DNA from: JAJKJG01 sp036556825
Lineage (GTDB): Bacteria > Pseudomonadota > Alphaproteobacteria > Rhizobiales > Beijerinckiaceae
Length of the DNA: 40,243 nucleotides
NCBI GenBank assembly: GCA_036556825.1
Contig: DATBIR010000251.1
Span: 1-40,243 of the forward strand
Reading direction: 5' to 3'
Below, one piece after another: positions 29,821 to 36,429 of the stretch. The notes under the pieces were generated by a model. That model saw only the letters and a list, made by a program, of their open reading frames with translations. It was not told the DNA's origin and made no database searches. Made by a program: the position numbers and the translations under genes. Every line of letters starts with the position of its first letter. Position 1 is the first letter of the stretch.

Positions 29821-31602
29821 TCACGTCGGATTTCTCTCCCGGCCCGCTTCGCCGCCACCTCTCCCGCCCGCCGGGAACAGCAGCTCGACCGTAGTTCCCG
29901 CACCAAGCCGGCTCGAGATCCGTGCATCGCCGCCGATGTGGCGCATGAAGCCGTAAACCTGTGACAGGCCGAGCCCCGTGCCCTTGTCACCCTTGGTGGA
30001 GAACAAGGGCTCAAAAGCCCGCCTCAGGTCGGCTGGTGCCATGCCAGAGCCCGTGTCACGGACCTTGATGCGAACATAGGAACCGGGCTTGAGAGTGGGC
30101 GAGCCCGCAGGCTCGGTCCAAGGACTCGTGGCGATCTCGATCAATCCGCCATCCGCCGTCGCATCCCGGGCATTGATGACCAGGTTGAGGAGCGCCGCAT
30201 CGAACTGCGCCCGATCCATGAGGCACGGCGGCAGATTCGGGCACAGGCGCAGCGTCAGGGTGACGCCGGAGCCGGCCGCCTGCCGGAGCATCGGCTCGAA
30301 TGCGCGGACGAGTTCATTGGCGTCTTCCGGCACCACTTCGAGCGATTGGCGCCTGGCGAAGGCGAGCAGGCGCGCCGTCAGGCTCGCGCCCCGGTCAAGG
30401 GTTTCGCGCAGCCCCCTGACATGAATCCGGAAGCGGGGAGGATCCTCGATATGCCTCTCGGCTAGGGTCAGGTTCGCGCTTGCCACGGCGATCAGGTTGT
30501 TGAAGTCGTGGGCAATGCCTCCGGTCATCTGGCCGAGCATCTCGAGCTTTTGCGCCGTCACGGCGCGCTCCTGCGCGATGCTGGCTTCAATCCGGCGCCG
30601 ACCCGCGGTGAACGCGATCGCGAGACAGAGAATTGCGAAAAGCAAGAATGCGACAATGCTTGTGTAGGTGTAGGCCGTCCAGCCGGCCAGAATAGCTTCC
30701 CGGCTCAGCGCGACTGTGACGACCAGAGGAAGTCCGCTGACGGTCCTGTAGCTGACGATGCGCTGCCGGCCGTCAAGCCGGCTCGTCGCCGTGTAGGTGC
30801 CGCTTGGGCTGCGCGGCAGATGCTCCGAGAAGAGCGCCAGGGAGGTGAACTTCTGCCCGACCACGTCCAGGCCCGCCGGCGCTCTCGCGATCAGGGTTGC
30901 GTCGCTGTGAAGGAGGTTGATAGTGTCATTGGGATCGACTTCGAGTTCGGCCAGGAACCGGTCGTAAAAGTCTGGCTCGACTGCCGCGACCACAATCCCG
31001 CCGAAGGAGCCGTCGGGACGATCGACCCGGCGGCTGACGCTCACGAACCAGCGATCGACTGCGCGACTCAGCAGCGGCCTGCCGATGTGCAGGCCTGCCG
31101 ATGGATCGGCTGCGTGGACCATGAAATACTCGCGGTCGGCAAGCGCGACGCGCGGCGTCCGCGGATAATTGGTGTCATGCTTGATAAAGCCGTCGGCGCC
31201 GATGACGAACAACGTGCGCACATGCGGGATGATCTTGAGACGGTGCGTGAGCAAGGCCTGAAAGGCTGGATCATGCTCGGGGATGGCGAACGAGCGCAGA
31301 GCGTCCGACATGCTCTGAAGGACGAGGTCGACGGCCTGAAAGCTCCTGACGGTCTGCTCCTCGAGGAGGCGGCTGAGCGTGACCGCCCGCGCACGTCCGC
31401 CATCGAGCTCGCGCACATAGCTCATGCGCAGGAAGATGGACAGGAGGATCCCAGCCACGAACAGGGCGGCGAGCGTGACGAGGAAGGCCGGATGACGGAG
31501 AATGCGCCTGGCGTCCCGAGCCCGATCGAAGACCTCGTCAACGGCTTTGATGAAAGATGGCCTTTTCGCGAGCGGCAACAGGCCCGTCATGACATCCTTC
31601 AC
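29821..31602 (-). CDS. Cache-domain sensor histidine kinase (orphan)
   Basis: This is a 593-residue inner-membrane kinase. One membrane helix is near residues 40-58. A periplasmic double-Cache sensor (about 65-300: VRTLFVIGADGFIKHDTNY, DREYFMVH, WFVSVSRRV) follows, then a second helix at 312-334. The HisKA core has GGIAHDFNNLIAV (phospho-His near 365), and the HATPase boxes are NLVINARDAT, DTGSGM, FEPLFSTKG and GTGLGLSQVYGF. All motifs are intact. GTG 31602 is preferred because AGGAGG lies six bases upstream of it; GTG 31608 directly abuts the AGGAGG, and ATG 31590 is also possible. No response regulator is adjacent. An FNR/FixK-type box lies about 180 bases upstream, suggesting oxygen-linked control. 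Confidence 0.88.
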   Translation of the reverse strand: MKDVMTGLLPLAKRPSFIKAVDEVFDRARDARRILRHPAFLVTLAALFVAGILLSIFLRMSYVRELDGGRARAVTLSRLLEEQTVRSFQAVDLVLQSMSDALRSFAIPEHDPAFQALLTHRLKIIPHVRTLFVIGADGFIKHDTNYPRTPRVALADREYFMVHAADPSAGLHIGRPLLSRAVDRWFVSVSRRVDRPDGSFGGIVVAAVEPDFYDRFLAELEVDPNDTINLLHSDATLIARAPAGLDVVGQKFTSLALFSEHLPRSPSGTYTATSRLDGRQRIVSYRTVSGLPLVVTVALSREAILAGWTAYTYTSIVAFLLFAILCLAIAFTAGRRRIEASIAQERAVTAQKLEMLGQMTGGIAHDFNNLIAVASANLTLAERHIEDPPRFRIHVRGLRETLDRGASLTARLLAFARRQSLEVVPEDANELVRAFEPMLRQAAGSGVTLTLRLCPNLPPCLMDRAQFDAALLNLVINARDATADGGLIEIATSPWTEPAGSPTLKPGSYVRIKVRDTGSGMAPADLRRAFEPLFSTKGDKGTGLGLSQVYGFMRHIGGDARISSRLGAGTTVELLFPAGGRGGGEAGRERNPT

Positions 31603-31777
31603 GATCACCCTCCTTGCTCGTCCTTGGGATCGGTAGGCATTGCCGGTGTGAACGGTCTCGGGAAAACAAGATGTCAGGCTTGTGTCGTCGGTTCGCGGAC
31701 AACTCCGCGATTGCGGACGACCATGGCTCCGATTTCATGGCGTCAACGCCAACTAACCACCGCCGGACAGCGCTGAC

Positions 31778-31791
31778 TTGATCTGCGTCAA
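31778..31791. promoter_or_regulatory. FNR/FixK-type box upstream of the histidine kinase
   Basis: TTGATCTGCGTCAA matches TTGAT-N4-ATCAA at nine of ten positions. Its centre is about 180 bases upstream of the kinase start at 31602. Activation from it would need a long leader, because a class II start point would lie near 31743. Confidence 0.5.
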
Positions 31792-31924
31792 GAGAGCAGA
31801 GTCTTATCGACGCACTGCATGTCGCGAGCGGGTGTCGACTGCCGGGTTGAACGGGCCGATCGGCTGGGGAGAAGGACTCGACGGGGCGTGGAGAGCAGGT
31901 GGCCTTGCCGGCAAGGCGCGTGTT
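31792..31924. other. Gap between kinase upstream region and otsB end
   Basis: This stretch has no coding frame that I can support and no RNA gene. Its one clear structure is the perfect 16-base palindrome GCCTTGCCGGCAAGGC (31902-31917), which starts 8 bases past the otsB stop codon. It may serve as a terminator stem. Confidence 0.4.
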
Positions 31925-32719
31925 TCACGCCGCCAGCGGCAGGCCGTCGAGGCGGATGCCGGCGTCGCTCGCCCAGCCGCCGAGCAGCTGCCGCAAAGCC
32001 GCCGGCGTCGGCACGCGGTAGCGGGCCTGGGTCGGGCCGGCGCCGACCCGGATCGAGATGCCGCCGAGCCTGTTGACTGCCTCGAAGGCATGCTCGTCGG
32101 TGAGATCGTCGCCGGCGAAGATGGCGCGGCGCCCGCGGTAAGGCGGCTCGCGCAGGAAGTGCTCGATGATGCGGCCCTTGCTGGCCCGGGCCGGCAGCAC
32201 CTCGCCGACGGCCTTGCCGAGTTGCAGGCGATAGTCGCTGCCGAGACTCGCCACCATGTCCTTTAACACCTGGCATGCCTCGTCCTCGGCCTCGGGCGCG
32301 AGGCGCCAATGCAGCGCGACCGAGCACCCCTTGTCCTCGATCAGAATGCCGGGCTGCTCCGCGAAGTGCTGCTGGACGGCGGCAATGGCCTGACGCAGGT
32401 CGCGATGGTCCTCGATGCGGCAGGGGAAAAGCTGCCCGGCGAGCCGGTATTCGACCCCGTGCAGGCCCGCCACGTCGAAACCGTGCGGCGCCAGGAAATC
32501 GTCGATGACGTTGATCGCCCGGCCGGTGACGATGGCCAGCGCGCCGGCCAGGCTGCGCCTGAGGCTGGTGAGGACGCTTCCGAGCTCCGGATGCACGAGC
32601 ACGGCGTCCGGGCGTTCGGCGATCTCCACGAGCGTGCCGTCGAAATCGAGAAACAGCGCCCATGGCCCGACGCCGCTGCCGGCCAGGTCTTGGGCGAATG
32701 TGCGCGCGCCCTCATTCAT
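31925..32719 (-). CDS. otsB: Trehalose-6-phosphate phosphatase
   Basis: This is a 264-residue cytoplasmic HAD phosphatase that releases trehalose from trehalose-6-phosphate. HAD motif I is LFLDFDGTLVEIAE (nucleophile Asp near residue 24), motif II is IVTGRAI, and the cap includes GLHGVEYRL and EDKGCSVALHWR. Motif IV is FAGDDLTDEHAF. Trehalose-synthesis partner otsA is not adjacent. The divergent ROK gene shares the 122-base promoter region, which carries a one-mismatch EcfG-like site for otsB. EcfG control of trehalose synthesis is established in rhizobia. Confidence 0.93.
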   Translation of the reverse strand: MNEGARTFAQDLAGSGVGPWALFLDFDGTLVEIAERPDAVLVHPELGSVLTSLRRSLAGALAIVTGRAINVIDDFLAPHGFDVAGLHGVEYRLAGQLFPCRIEDHRDLRQAIAAVQQHFAEQPGILIEDKGCSVALHWRLAPEAEDEACQVLKDMVASLGSDYRLQLGKAVGEVLPARASKGRIIEHFLREPPYRGRRAIFAGDDLTDEHAFEAVNRLGGISIRVGAGPTQARYRVPTPAALRQLLGGWASDAGIRLDGLPLAA

Positions 32720-32770
32720 CGAGCCGCTCTCCGCTGATCATGACGGCCAATAGCTCGCCTCCTGCAATCC

Positions 32771-32796
32771 GGAACGCACAGCGGCGGCCTCGCGTT
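32771..32796 (+). promoter_or_regulatory. EcfG-type promoter of the ROK gene
   Basis: GGAAC (32771-32775), 17 bases and CGTT (32793-32796) match the consensus exactly, 46 bases before the ATG at 32842. Confidence 0.7.
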
Positions 32797-32798
32797 GC
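32773..32798 (-). promoter_or_regulatory. One-mismatch EcfG-like promoter toward otsB
   Basis: On the minus strand GCAAC (32798-32794), 17 bases and CGTT (32776-32773) differ from consensus at one base of the -35. The site is interleaved with the exact site on the plus strand. It would give otsB a leader of about 45 bases. Confidence 0.4.
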
Positions 32799-32841
32799 CG
32801 CTAAGGTCAACCTTTGTCTCTTCTTTCTTCGGAACAGGTGG

Positions 32842-33924
32842 ATGTCCAACGCGACGCCGGCCTCTCGAGCAATCCGCAATGGTGCCCGCCAGCTCCCTGC
32901 CGTCACGGTCGACGATTACAATGTCGAGATGCGCGACGACGAGGGTTTTGTCGGGGACCGGGCGAGCAACCGCGCCTTTCGTGCGATCCTCGACGACTGG
33001 CGCGAACGCCTGCGGCAGGTCGGCGACGACCCTCTGGGGGAGACGGCTTCGGACGAGCTCAGCAAAAAGAAGCTCGACAAGCTGCTGCTCGAGGGCGATC
33101 CGGAAGCGGCCGGCCTGGTGCAGAGCGCGATCGAGGATTTCGCGCAGGAGCTCGCCACCGTCGTGCGCCGTTTCCTGCGCTTGAAGACCTGGCGCGACAC
33201 GGAGCGCATCGTGGTCGGCGGCGGTTTGCGCGAAAGCCGAGTCGGCGAGCTTTCCATCGGCCGCGCCACCATCATCCTCAAGGCAGGCGGGACCGACGTC
33301 GATCTCGTTCCCATCCGGCACCATCCGGACGAGGCCGGCCTGATCGGCGCGGCCCACCTGGAGCCGGCCTGGATGTTTTCCGGCCACAACGGCCTCCTCG
33401 CGGTCGATATCGGCGGCACCAACATTCGCGCCGGTGTGGTGCGCACCAATCTGAGCAAGGCGCCGGACCTGTCGAAAGCGGAGGTCTGGAAGTCCGAGCT
33501 GTGGCGCTACCGCGACGAGGATCCGGATCCATCGCGCGACGAGGCGGTCGCGCATCTCGCCGAGATGCTCGAGGATCTGATCGCCCGCGCCGGGAAGGAG
33601 AAGCTCAAGCTGGCGCCGTTCATCGGCGTCGGCTGCCCCGGCCTCATCGCCGAGGACGGCTCGATCGAGCGCGGCGGCCAGAACCTGCCGGGAAACTGGG
33701 AAAGCAGCCGTTTCAATCTCCCCGAGAAGCTGCTCGCCGCCATTCCGGCGATCGCCGGTCATGACACCATAGTCGTGATGCACAACGACGCCGTCGTGCA
33801 AGGCTTGAGCGAGGTGCCGTTCATGCGCGAGGTCGCGCATTGGGGCGTCCTGACCATCGGCACGGGACTCGGCAACGCGCGTTTCACCAATCGCAAGACC
33901 GACGACAGCCGATCCGACGATTAG
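32842..33924 (+). CDS. ROK family protein with circularly permuted motif order
   Basis: This is a 360-residue cytoplasmic protein of the ROK (sugar kinase/regulator) superfamily with its two halves in swapped order. Residues about 83-172 carry what is normally the C-terminal half: the helix EGDPEAAGLVQSAIEDF, then ERIVVGGGLRES, VPIRH and AGLIGAAHL. Residues 186-350 carry what is normally N-terminal: LLAVDIGGTNIRAGVV, IGVGCPGLIAEDG, GGQNLPGNW, HNDAVVQGLSE (catalytic-type Asp near 316) and the LTIGTGLGNARF loop. The usual GHxxCxCGxxGCxE zinc motif is absent. All ATP-site motifs seem usable, so kinase activity toward a hexose is possible but unproved. Codons upstream of 32842 overlap the otsB promoter region and are not protein-like. 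Confidence 0.8.
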   Translation: MSNATPASRAIRNGARQLPAVTVDDYNVEMRDDEGFVGDRASNRAFRAILDDWRERLRQVGDDPLGETASDELSKKKLDKLLLEGDPEAAGLVQSAIEDFAQELATVVRRFLRLKTWRDTERIVVGGGLRESRVGELSIGRATIILKAGGTDVDLVPIRHHPDEAGLIGAAHLEPAWMFSGHNGLLAVDIGGTNIRAGVVRTNLSKAPDLSKAEVWKSELWRYRDEDPDPSRDEAVAHLAEMLEDLIARAGKEKLKLAPFIGVGCPGLIAEDGSIERGGQNLPGNWESSRFNLPEKLLAAIPAIAGHDTIVVMHNDAVVQGLSEVPFMREVAHWGVLTIGTGLGNARFTNRKTDDSRSDD

Positions 33925-33934
33925 GGCCCGATCA

Positions 33935-33957
33935 GGCGCAGCGGTCACCGCTGCGCC
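33935..33957. terminator. Perfect hairpin between convergent genes
   Basis: GGCGCAGCGG and CCGCTGCGCC are perfect 10-bp arms around TCA, 11 bases after the ROK stop and 87 bases from the stop of the convergent gene. It is a likely bidirectional terminator, though without a T-run. Confidence 0.6.
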
Positions 33958-34043
33958 GAACGAGGTCATGCAACCCAAAGATAACGGGAGCGGCCGCGAT
34001 TCGATCTGAAGCGGTCCCGCGCTCGAGGCACCCTCGCAGCGCA

Positions 34044-34352
34044 TCAGCGCGTATCGATGACGAAGGCCTTGTTCTTCTCGGTCTCGTCGCACAGCTCCTT
34101 GACGCCCTTCAGCGCGCAATAATGGGCAGCGGCGCTCAGCAGTCCCTGGACCTTGCGGTAGGCGTCTTGCTCGGTCGCGCTGACGGTCTTGTCGGGATCG
34201 TGCGGGACGTGAACCGTGAGCTTGATCGCCTCGACCGTATGGCGGTCGGGATCCTTGAAGCCGAGATTGACCTCGACGGCCATCATCTTCGGGCTCGAGG
34301 GATCGGCTTGTGCGACCTTCATGTCGCCGAAGCGGAAGCTGTAGAATTGCAT
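34044..34352 (-). CDS. Small hypothetical protein (102 residues)
   Basis: This is a cytoplasmic protein without a signal peptide or membrane segment. The N-terminal half (MQFYSFRFGDMKVAQADPSS, MMAVEVNLGFKDPDR, AIKLTVHVPHDP) looks beta-rich. The C-terminal half is helical (AYRKVQGLLSAAAHYCALKG) with two cysteines. The family is unknown to me. An exact EcfG promoter lies 178 bases upstream on the same strand, and a palindromic repeat element sits between that promoter and the gene. Confidence 0.65.
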   Translation of the reverse strand: MQFYSFRFGDMKVAQADPSSPKMMAVEVNLGFKDPDRHTVEAIKLTVHVPHDPDKTVSATEQDAYRKVQGLLSAAAHYCALKGVKELCDETEKNKAFVIDTR

Positions 34353-34370
34353 GACCCTGTCCAGTGGCTA

Positions 34371-34500
34371 GAGCATGATCCGGCAAAGTGGGCGCCGCTT
34401 TGCCGAAAAAGGCATGTCCCGGACTTGATCCGGGATCATGCGACACAAAGAGAAGGAGAGCAGGATCGATTCGATCCGAATTGATCCTGCTCCTGGGTCC
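34371..34500. repeat. Interspersed palindromic repeat, best-preserved copy (modules A and B)
   Basis: Module A (34371-34442) has outer arms GCATGATCC / GGATCATGC. They enclose two hairpins: CGGCAAAG with CTTTGCCG, and CCCGGA with TCCGGG. Module B (34457-34494) has arms GAGCAGGATC / GATCCTGCTC. Decayed copies occur at 23276, 29756, 16185 and 37994, and a short start fragment lies at 26785. The family resembles the agagcatgatccg elements widespread in Hyphomicrobiales. The remaining part of this 305-base gap, 34501-34657, holds the EcfG promoter and the cupin ribosome site. Confidence 0.75.
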
Positions 34501-34529
34501 GGCGGCTTGGCCGTTCGCCTAACAGGCTC

Positions 34530-34554
34530 AACGCGCGGTCCAGGGCCGCGTTCC
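34530..34554 (-). promoter_or_regulatory. EcfG-type promoter upstream of the palindromic repeat
   Basis: On the minus strand GGAAC (34554-34550), 16 bases and CGTT (34533-34530) match exactly. The next gene in this direction starts at 34352, so the transcript would run through the repeat at 34371-34500. Confidence 0.6.
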
Positions 34555-34657
34555 GGGAGCCGGCCTGCCGTCGGCGACGCCGCGGCGATGGCGGGCATCC
34601 GTGCTACAGCAGGGGGCAGGATGGAGTGTGGTGCGATGCCACCGCAAATGAGGATCC

Positions 34658-35131
34658 ATGCAAGACCCCATGCCCTCGCGCGAGCCTCTCTGGTTTCTCG
34701 ATACCAGGGTGACCGTGCTGATCTCCTGTAGCGAAGGGACCGACAGGATCTCGCTTCTCGAACATCTCGCCGCGCATGGCGATTCGCCGCCGCTGCATAT
34801 CCACCGGGACGAGGACGAGGTCTTTCATATCCTCGAGGGAGAGCTGCGCTTCGTCCTCGGCGATCGCACCGTGCGGGCTCTTCCCGGACAGAGCCTCGTG
34901 GCTCCGAAAGGCCTCGCGCACACATATCGCGTCGAAGCGGCCGCCGGCGCGCGCTGGCTGACCGTGACCTGCGGCGAGAAGTTCGAGCGCTTCGTGCGCG
35001 CCGTCGGCCGGCCGGCGGCGGGGCCCGGCCTGCCACCCCGGTCCGGCCCGCCCACCGCGCAGCAGGCGCAAGCCTTGGCTGCGATCGCGCTCCAGCACGG
35101 CATCGAGCTGGTCGGCCCGCCGCTCGCATAG
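34658..35131 (+). CDS. Cupin domain protein
   Basis: This is a 157-residue cytoplasmic protein with one cupin barrel. Cupin motif 1 is PLHIHRDEDEVFHILEGELRF (near residues 45-65), giving the metal ligands His, His and Glu. Motif 2 is ALPGQSLVAPKGLAHTYRVE with the last His. The C-terminal part (VTCGEKFERFVRAVGRPAA, then a helical tail) is typical of rhizobial quercetin-dioxygenase-like cupins. The substrate is unknown. The start has GAGG six bases upstream. Confidence 0.85.
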   Translation: MQDPMPSREPLWFLDTRVTVLISCSEGTDRISLLEHLAAHGDSPPLHIHRDEDEVFHILEGELRFVLGDRTVRALPGQSLVAPKGLAHTYRVEAAAGARWLTVTCGEKFERFVRAVGRPAAGPGLPPRSGPPTAQQAQALAAIALQHGIELVGPPLA

Positions 35132-35173
35132 GGCACGATCCGCGATCGGGACGGCATCCATCCCGCGCGTGCG

Positions 35174-35914
35174 TCATGCGGGCGGTCGCGGCGTCAGCAC
35201 CCGCTCTTGAGGAAAATCGTAGATTTTGCCGGTGTCGGTCCAGTCCGGGCCGGCGAGGCGCAGGATATGCGGCGCCAGCTCCTCCGGCGTCTTCAGGGTC
35301 ATGGGGTCCTCGCCCGGCATGGCGGCGCGACGCATGCCGGTGCGCAGCGGTCCGGGATTGACCAGCATGACCCGCACGGCGGTCGAGGCGGTCTCGGCGG
35401 CATAGGTGCGGGCCAGCACCTCGAGGGCCGCCTTGGAGACGGAATAGGCGCCCCAATAGGCCCGGGCATTGTGGGCCGCTCCCGAGGTGACGAAGATCGC
35501 CCGTCCCGCATCGGAGGCGCGCAGCAAGGGGTCGAGCGAGCGGATCAGCCGCCAGTTGGCGGTCACGTTGACGGCCATGACGGCGTCCCAGACCGGCTGA
35601 TCGAGGTGCGTGAGCGGCGTCACCTCGCCGAGGATGCCCGCATTGCCCACCACGATATCGAGCTTGCCCCAGCGCTGGTGGATGGCCGCGCCGAGCCGAT
35701 CGATCGCGTCGAAATCCCTGAGGTCGGCGGGAACCAGCGTCGCCGAGCCGCCGAGCCCGCGGATCGTGTCGTCGAGTTCTTCGAGCGCGCCTTGCGTGCG
35801 CGCCAGCGCGATCACATGCGCGCCCGCCTTGGCCAGCTCGAGCGCAACCGCGCGGCCGATGCCCCGCGATGCGCCGGTGACCACCGCGATACGACCTTGC
35901 AAGCTTTGAACCAT
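35174..35914 (-). CDS. Short-chain dehydrogenase/reductase
   Basis: This is a 246-residue cytoplasmic SDR oxidoreductase. The cofactor loop is VVTGASRGIGRAVALEL near residue 10, with NAGILGE near 90. The catalytic Ser is in FVTSGAAHN near residue 142, and the YSVSK pair (Tyr and Lys) is near residues 155-159. VNPGPLRTGMRR follows. The final segment IYDFPQERVLTPRP is shared by SDRs that lie beside purF in Bradyrhizobium relatives. The substrate is unknown. ATG 35914 starts directly before the Rossmann strand; the frame extends to 35968. Confidence 0.9.
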   Translation of the reverse strand: MVQSLQGRIAVVTGASRGIGRAVALELAKAGAHVIALARTQGALEELDDTIRGLGGSATLVPADLRDFDAIDRLGAAIHQRWGKLDIVVGNAGILGEVTPLTHLDQPVWDAVMAVNVTANWRLIRSLDPLLRASDAGRAIFVTSGAAHNARAYWGAYSVSKAALEVLARTYAAETASTAVRVMLVNPGPLRTGMRRAAMPGEDPMTLKTPEELAPHILRLAGPDWTDTGKIYDFPQERVLTPRPPA

Positions 35915-36029
35915 GACGCTCTCGGACTGGCGTTGCGGCGGAACGGCTTCAGGCGAGCGGGCGTGCACCAGCTCGCGCTCGCGCGCAAGGGCTTCTCAGA
36001 CGAATGCACCGCGGCTGCGAGAGGCTGAT

Positions 36030-36413
36030 TCAGCCGCCGCTGACTTCGTTGCACGCGAAAGGCGCCTTGCACGTGTAGGGCAGCTCGCAAACCGCCTTGG
36101 CCAGGCGCGACGTAAGCCCGATTTGTGCTGTCGCCCGGATGTAAGCGCCGTTGAAGCAGGGGCTTCCCAATTCGCACTTGGCCAGGTCTCGCCGGGCGGC
36201 CGCTTCGACGCGCGCTCGCAACGGCGGCGGCAACGCGTCAAGAAAAGCCGCGATGCCATCGACAAGAATGCCGGGGTTGAGAAACGTAAGACGCTTGGAC
36301 GGGCACGAGCGATGCAGCGCGTCGGCGAAGGGCCCGGTCAGCTGAGCGAAGGCCGTGTCAGCGGAAGCAGAGAGCAGGATCAGGCAGAGGCCGATACGCA
36401 GAGCCTGCCTCAT
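36030..36413 (-). CDS. Exported Cys-rich hypothetical protein
   Basis: This is a 127-residue protein with a signal peptide (1-23, ending DTAFAQ). The mature part has five cysteines (SCPSKRL, KCELGSPCF, CELPYTCKAPFACNE region), which suggests disulphides in the periplasm. A helical middle (VDGIAAFLDALPPPLRARVEAAARRDLAKC) separates them. The family is unrecognised. The start has GGAAGG upstream. It lies 16 bases after purF on the same strand and may share its transcript. Confidence 0.7.
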   Translation of the reverse strand: MRQALRIGLCLILLSASADTAFAQLTGPFADALHRSCPSKRLTFLNPGILVDGIAAFLDALPPPLRARVEAAARRDLAKCELGSPCFNGAYIRATAQIGLTSRLAKAVCELPYTCKAPFACNEVSGG

Positions 36414-36429
36414 CGCGCCTTCCGGACCA

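Noticed and set aside
28242..30014. 590-residue minus-strand frame across der and the kinase end
   Set aside because: It is opposite to der and overlaps the kinase in another frame. It is Arg/Asp/Gln-rich without motifs.
34424..34438. Second FNR/FixK box (TTGATCCGGGATCA)
   Set aside because: It is part of the palindromic repeat module, and the right half reads GATCA rather than ATCAA at the required spacing.
32716..34446. 576-residue minus-strand frame opposite the ROK gene
   Set aside because: It is an antisense shadow. The plus-strand product has kinase-family motifs and an exact promoter.
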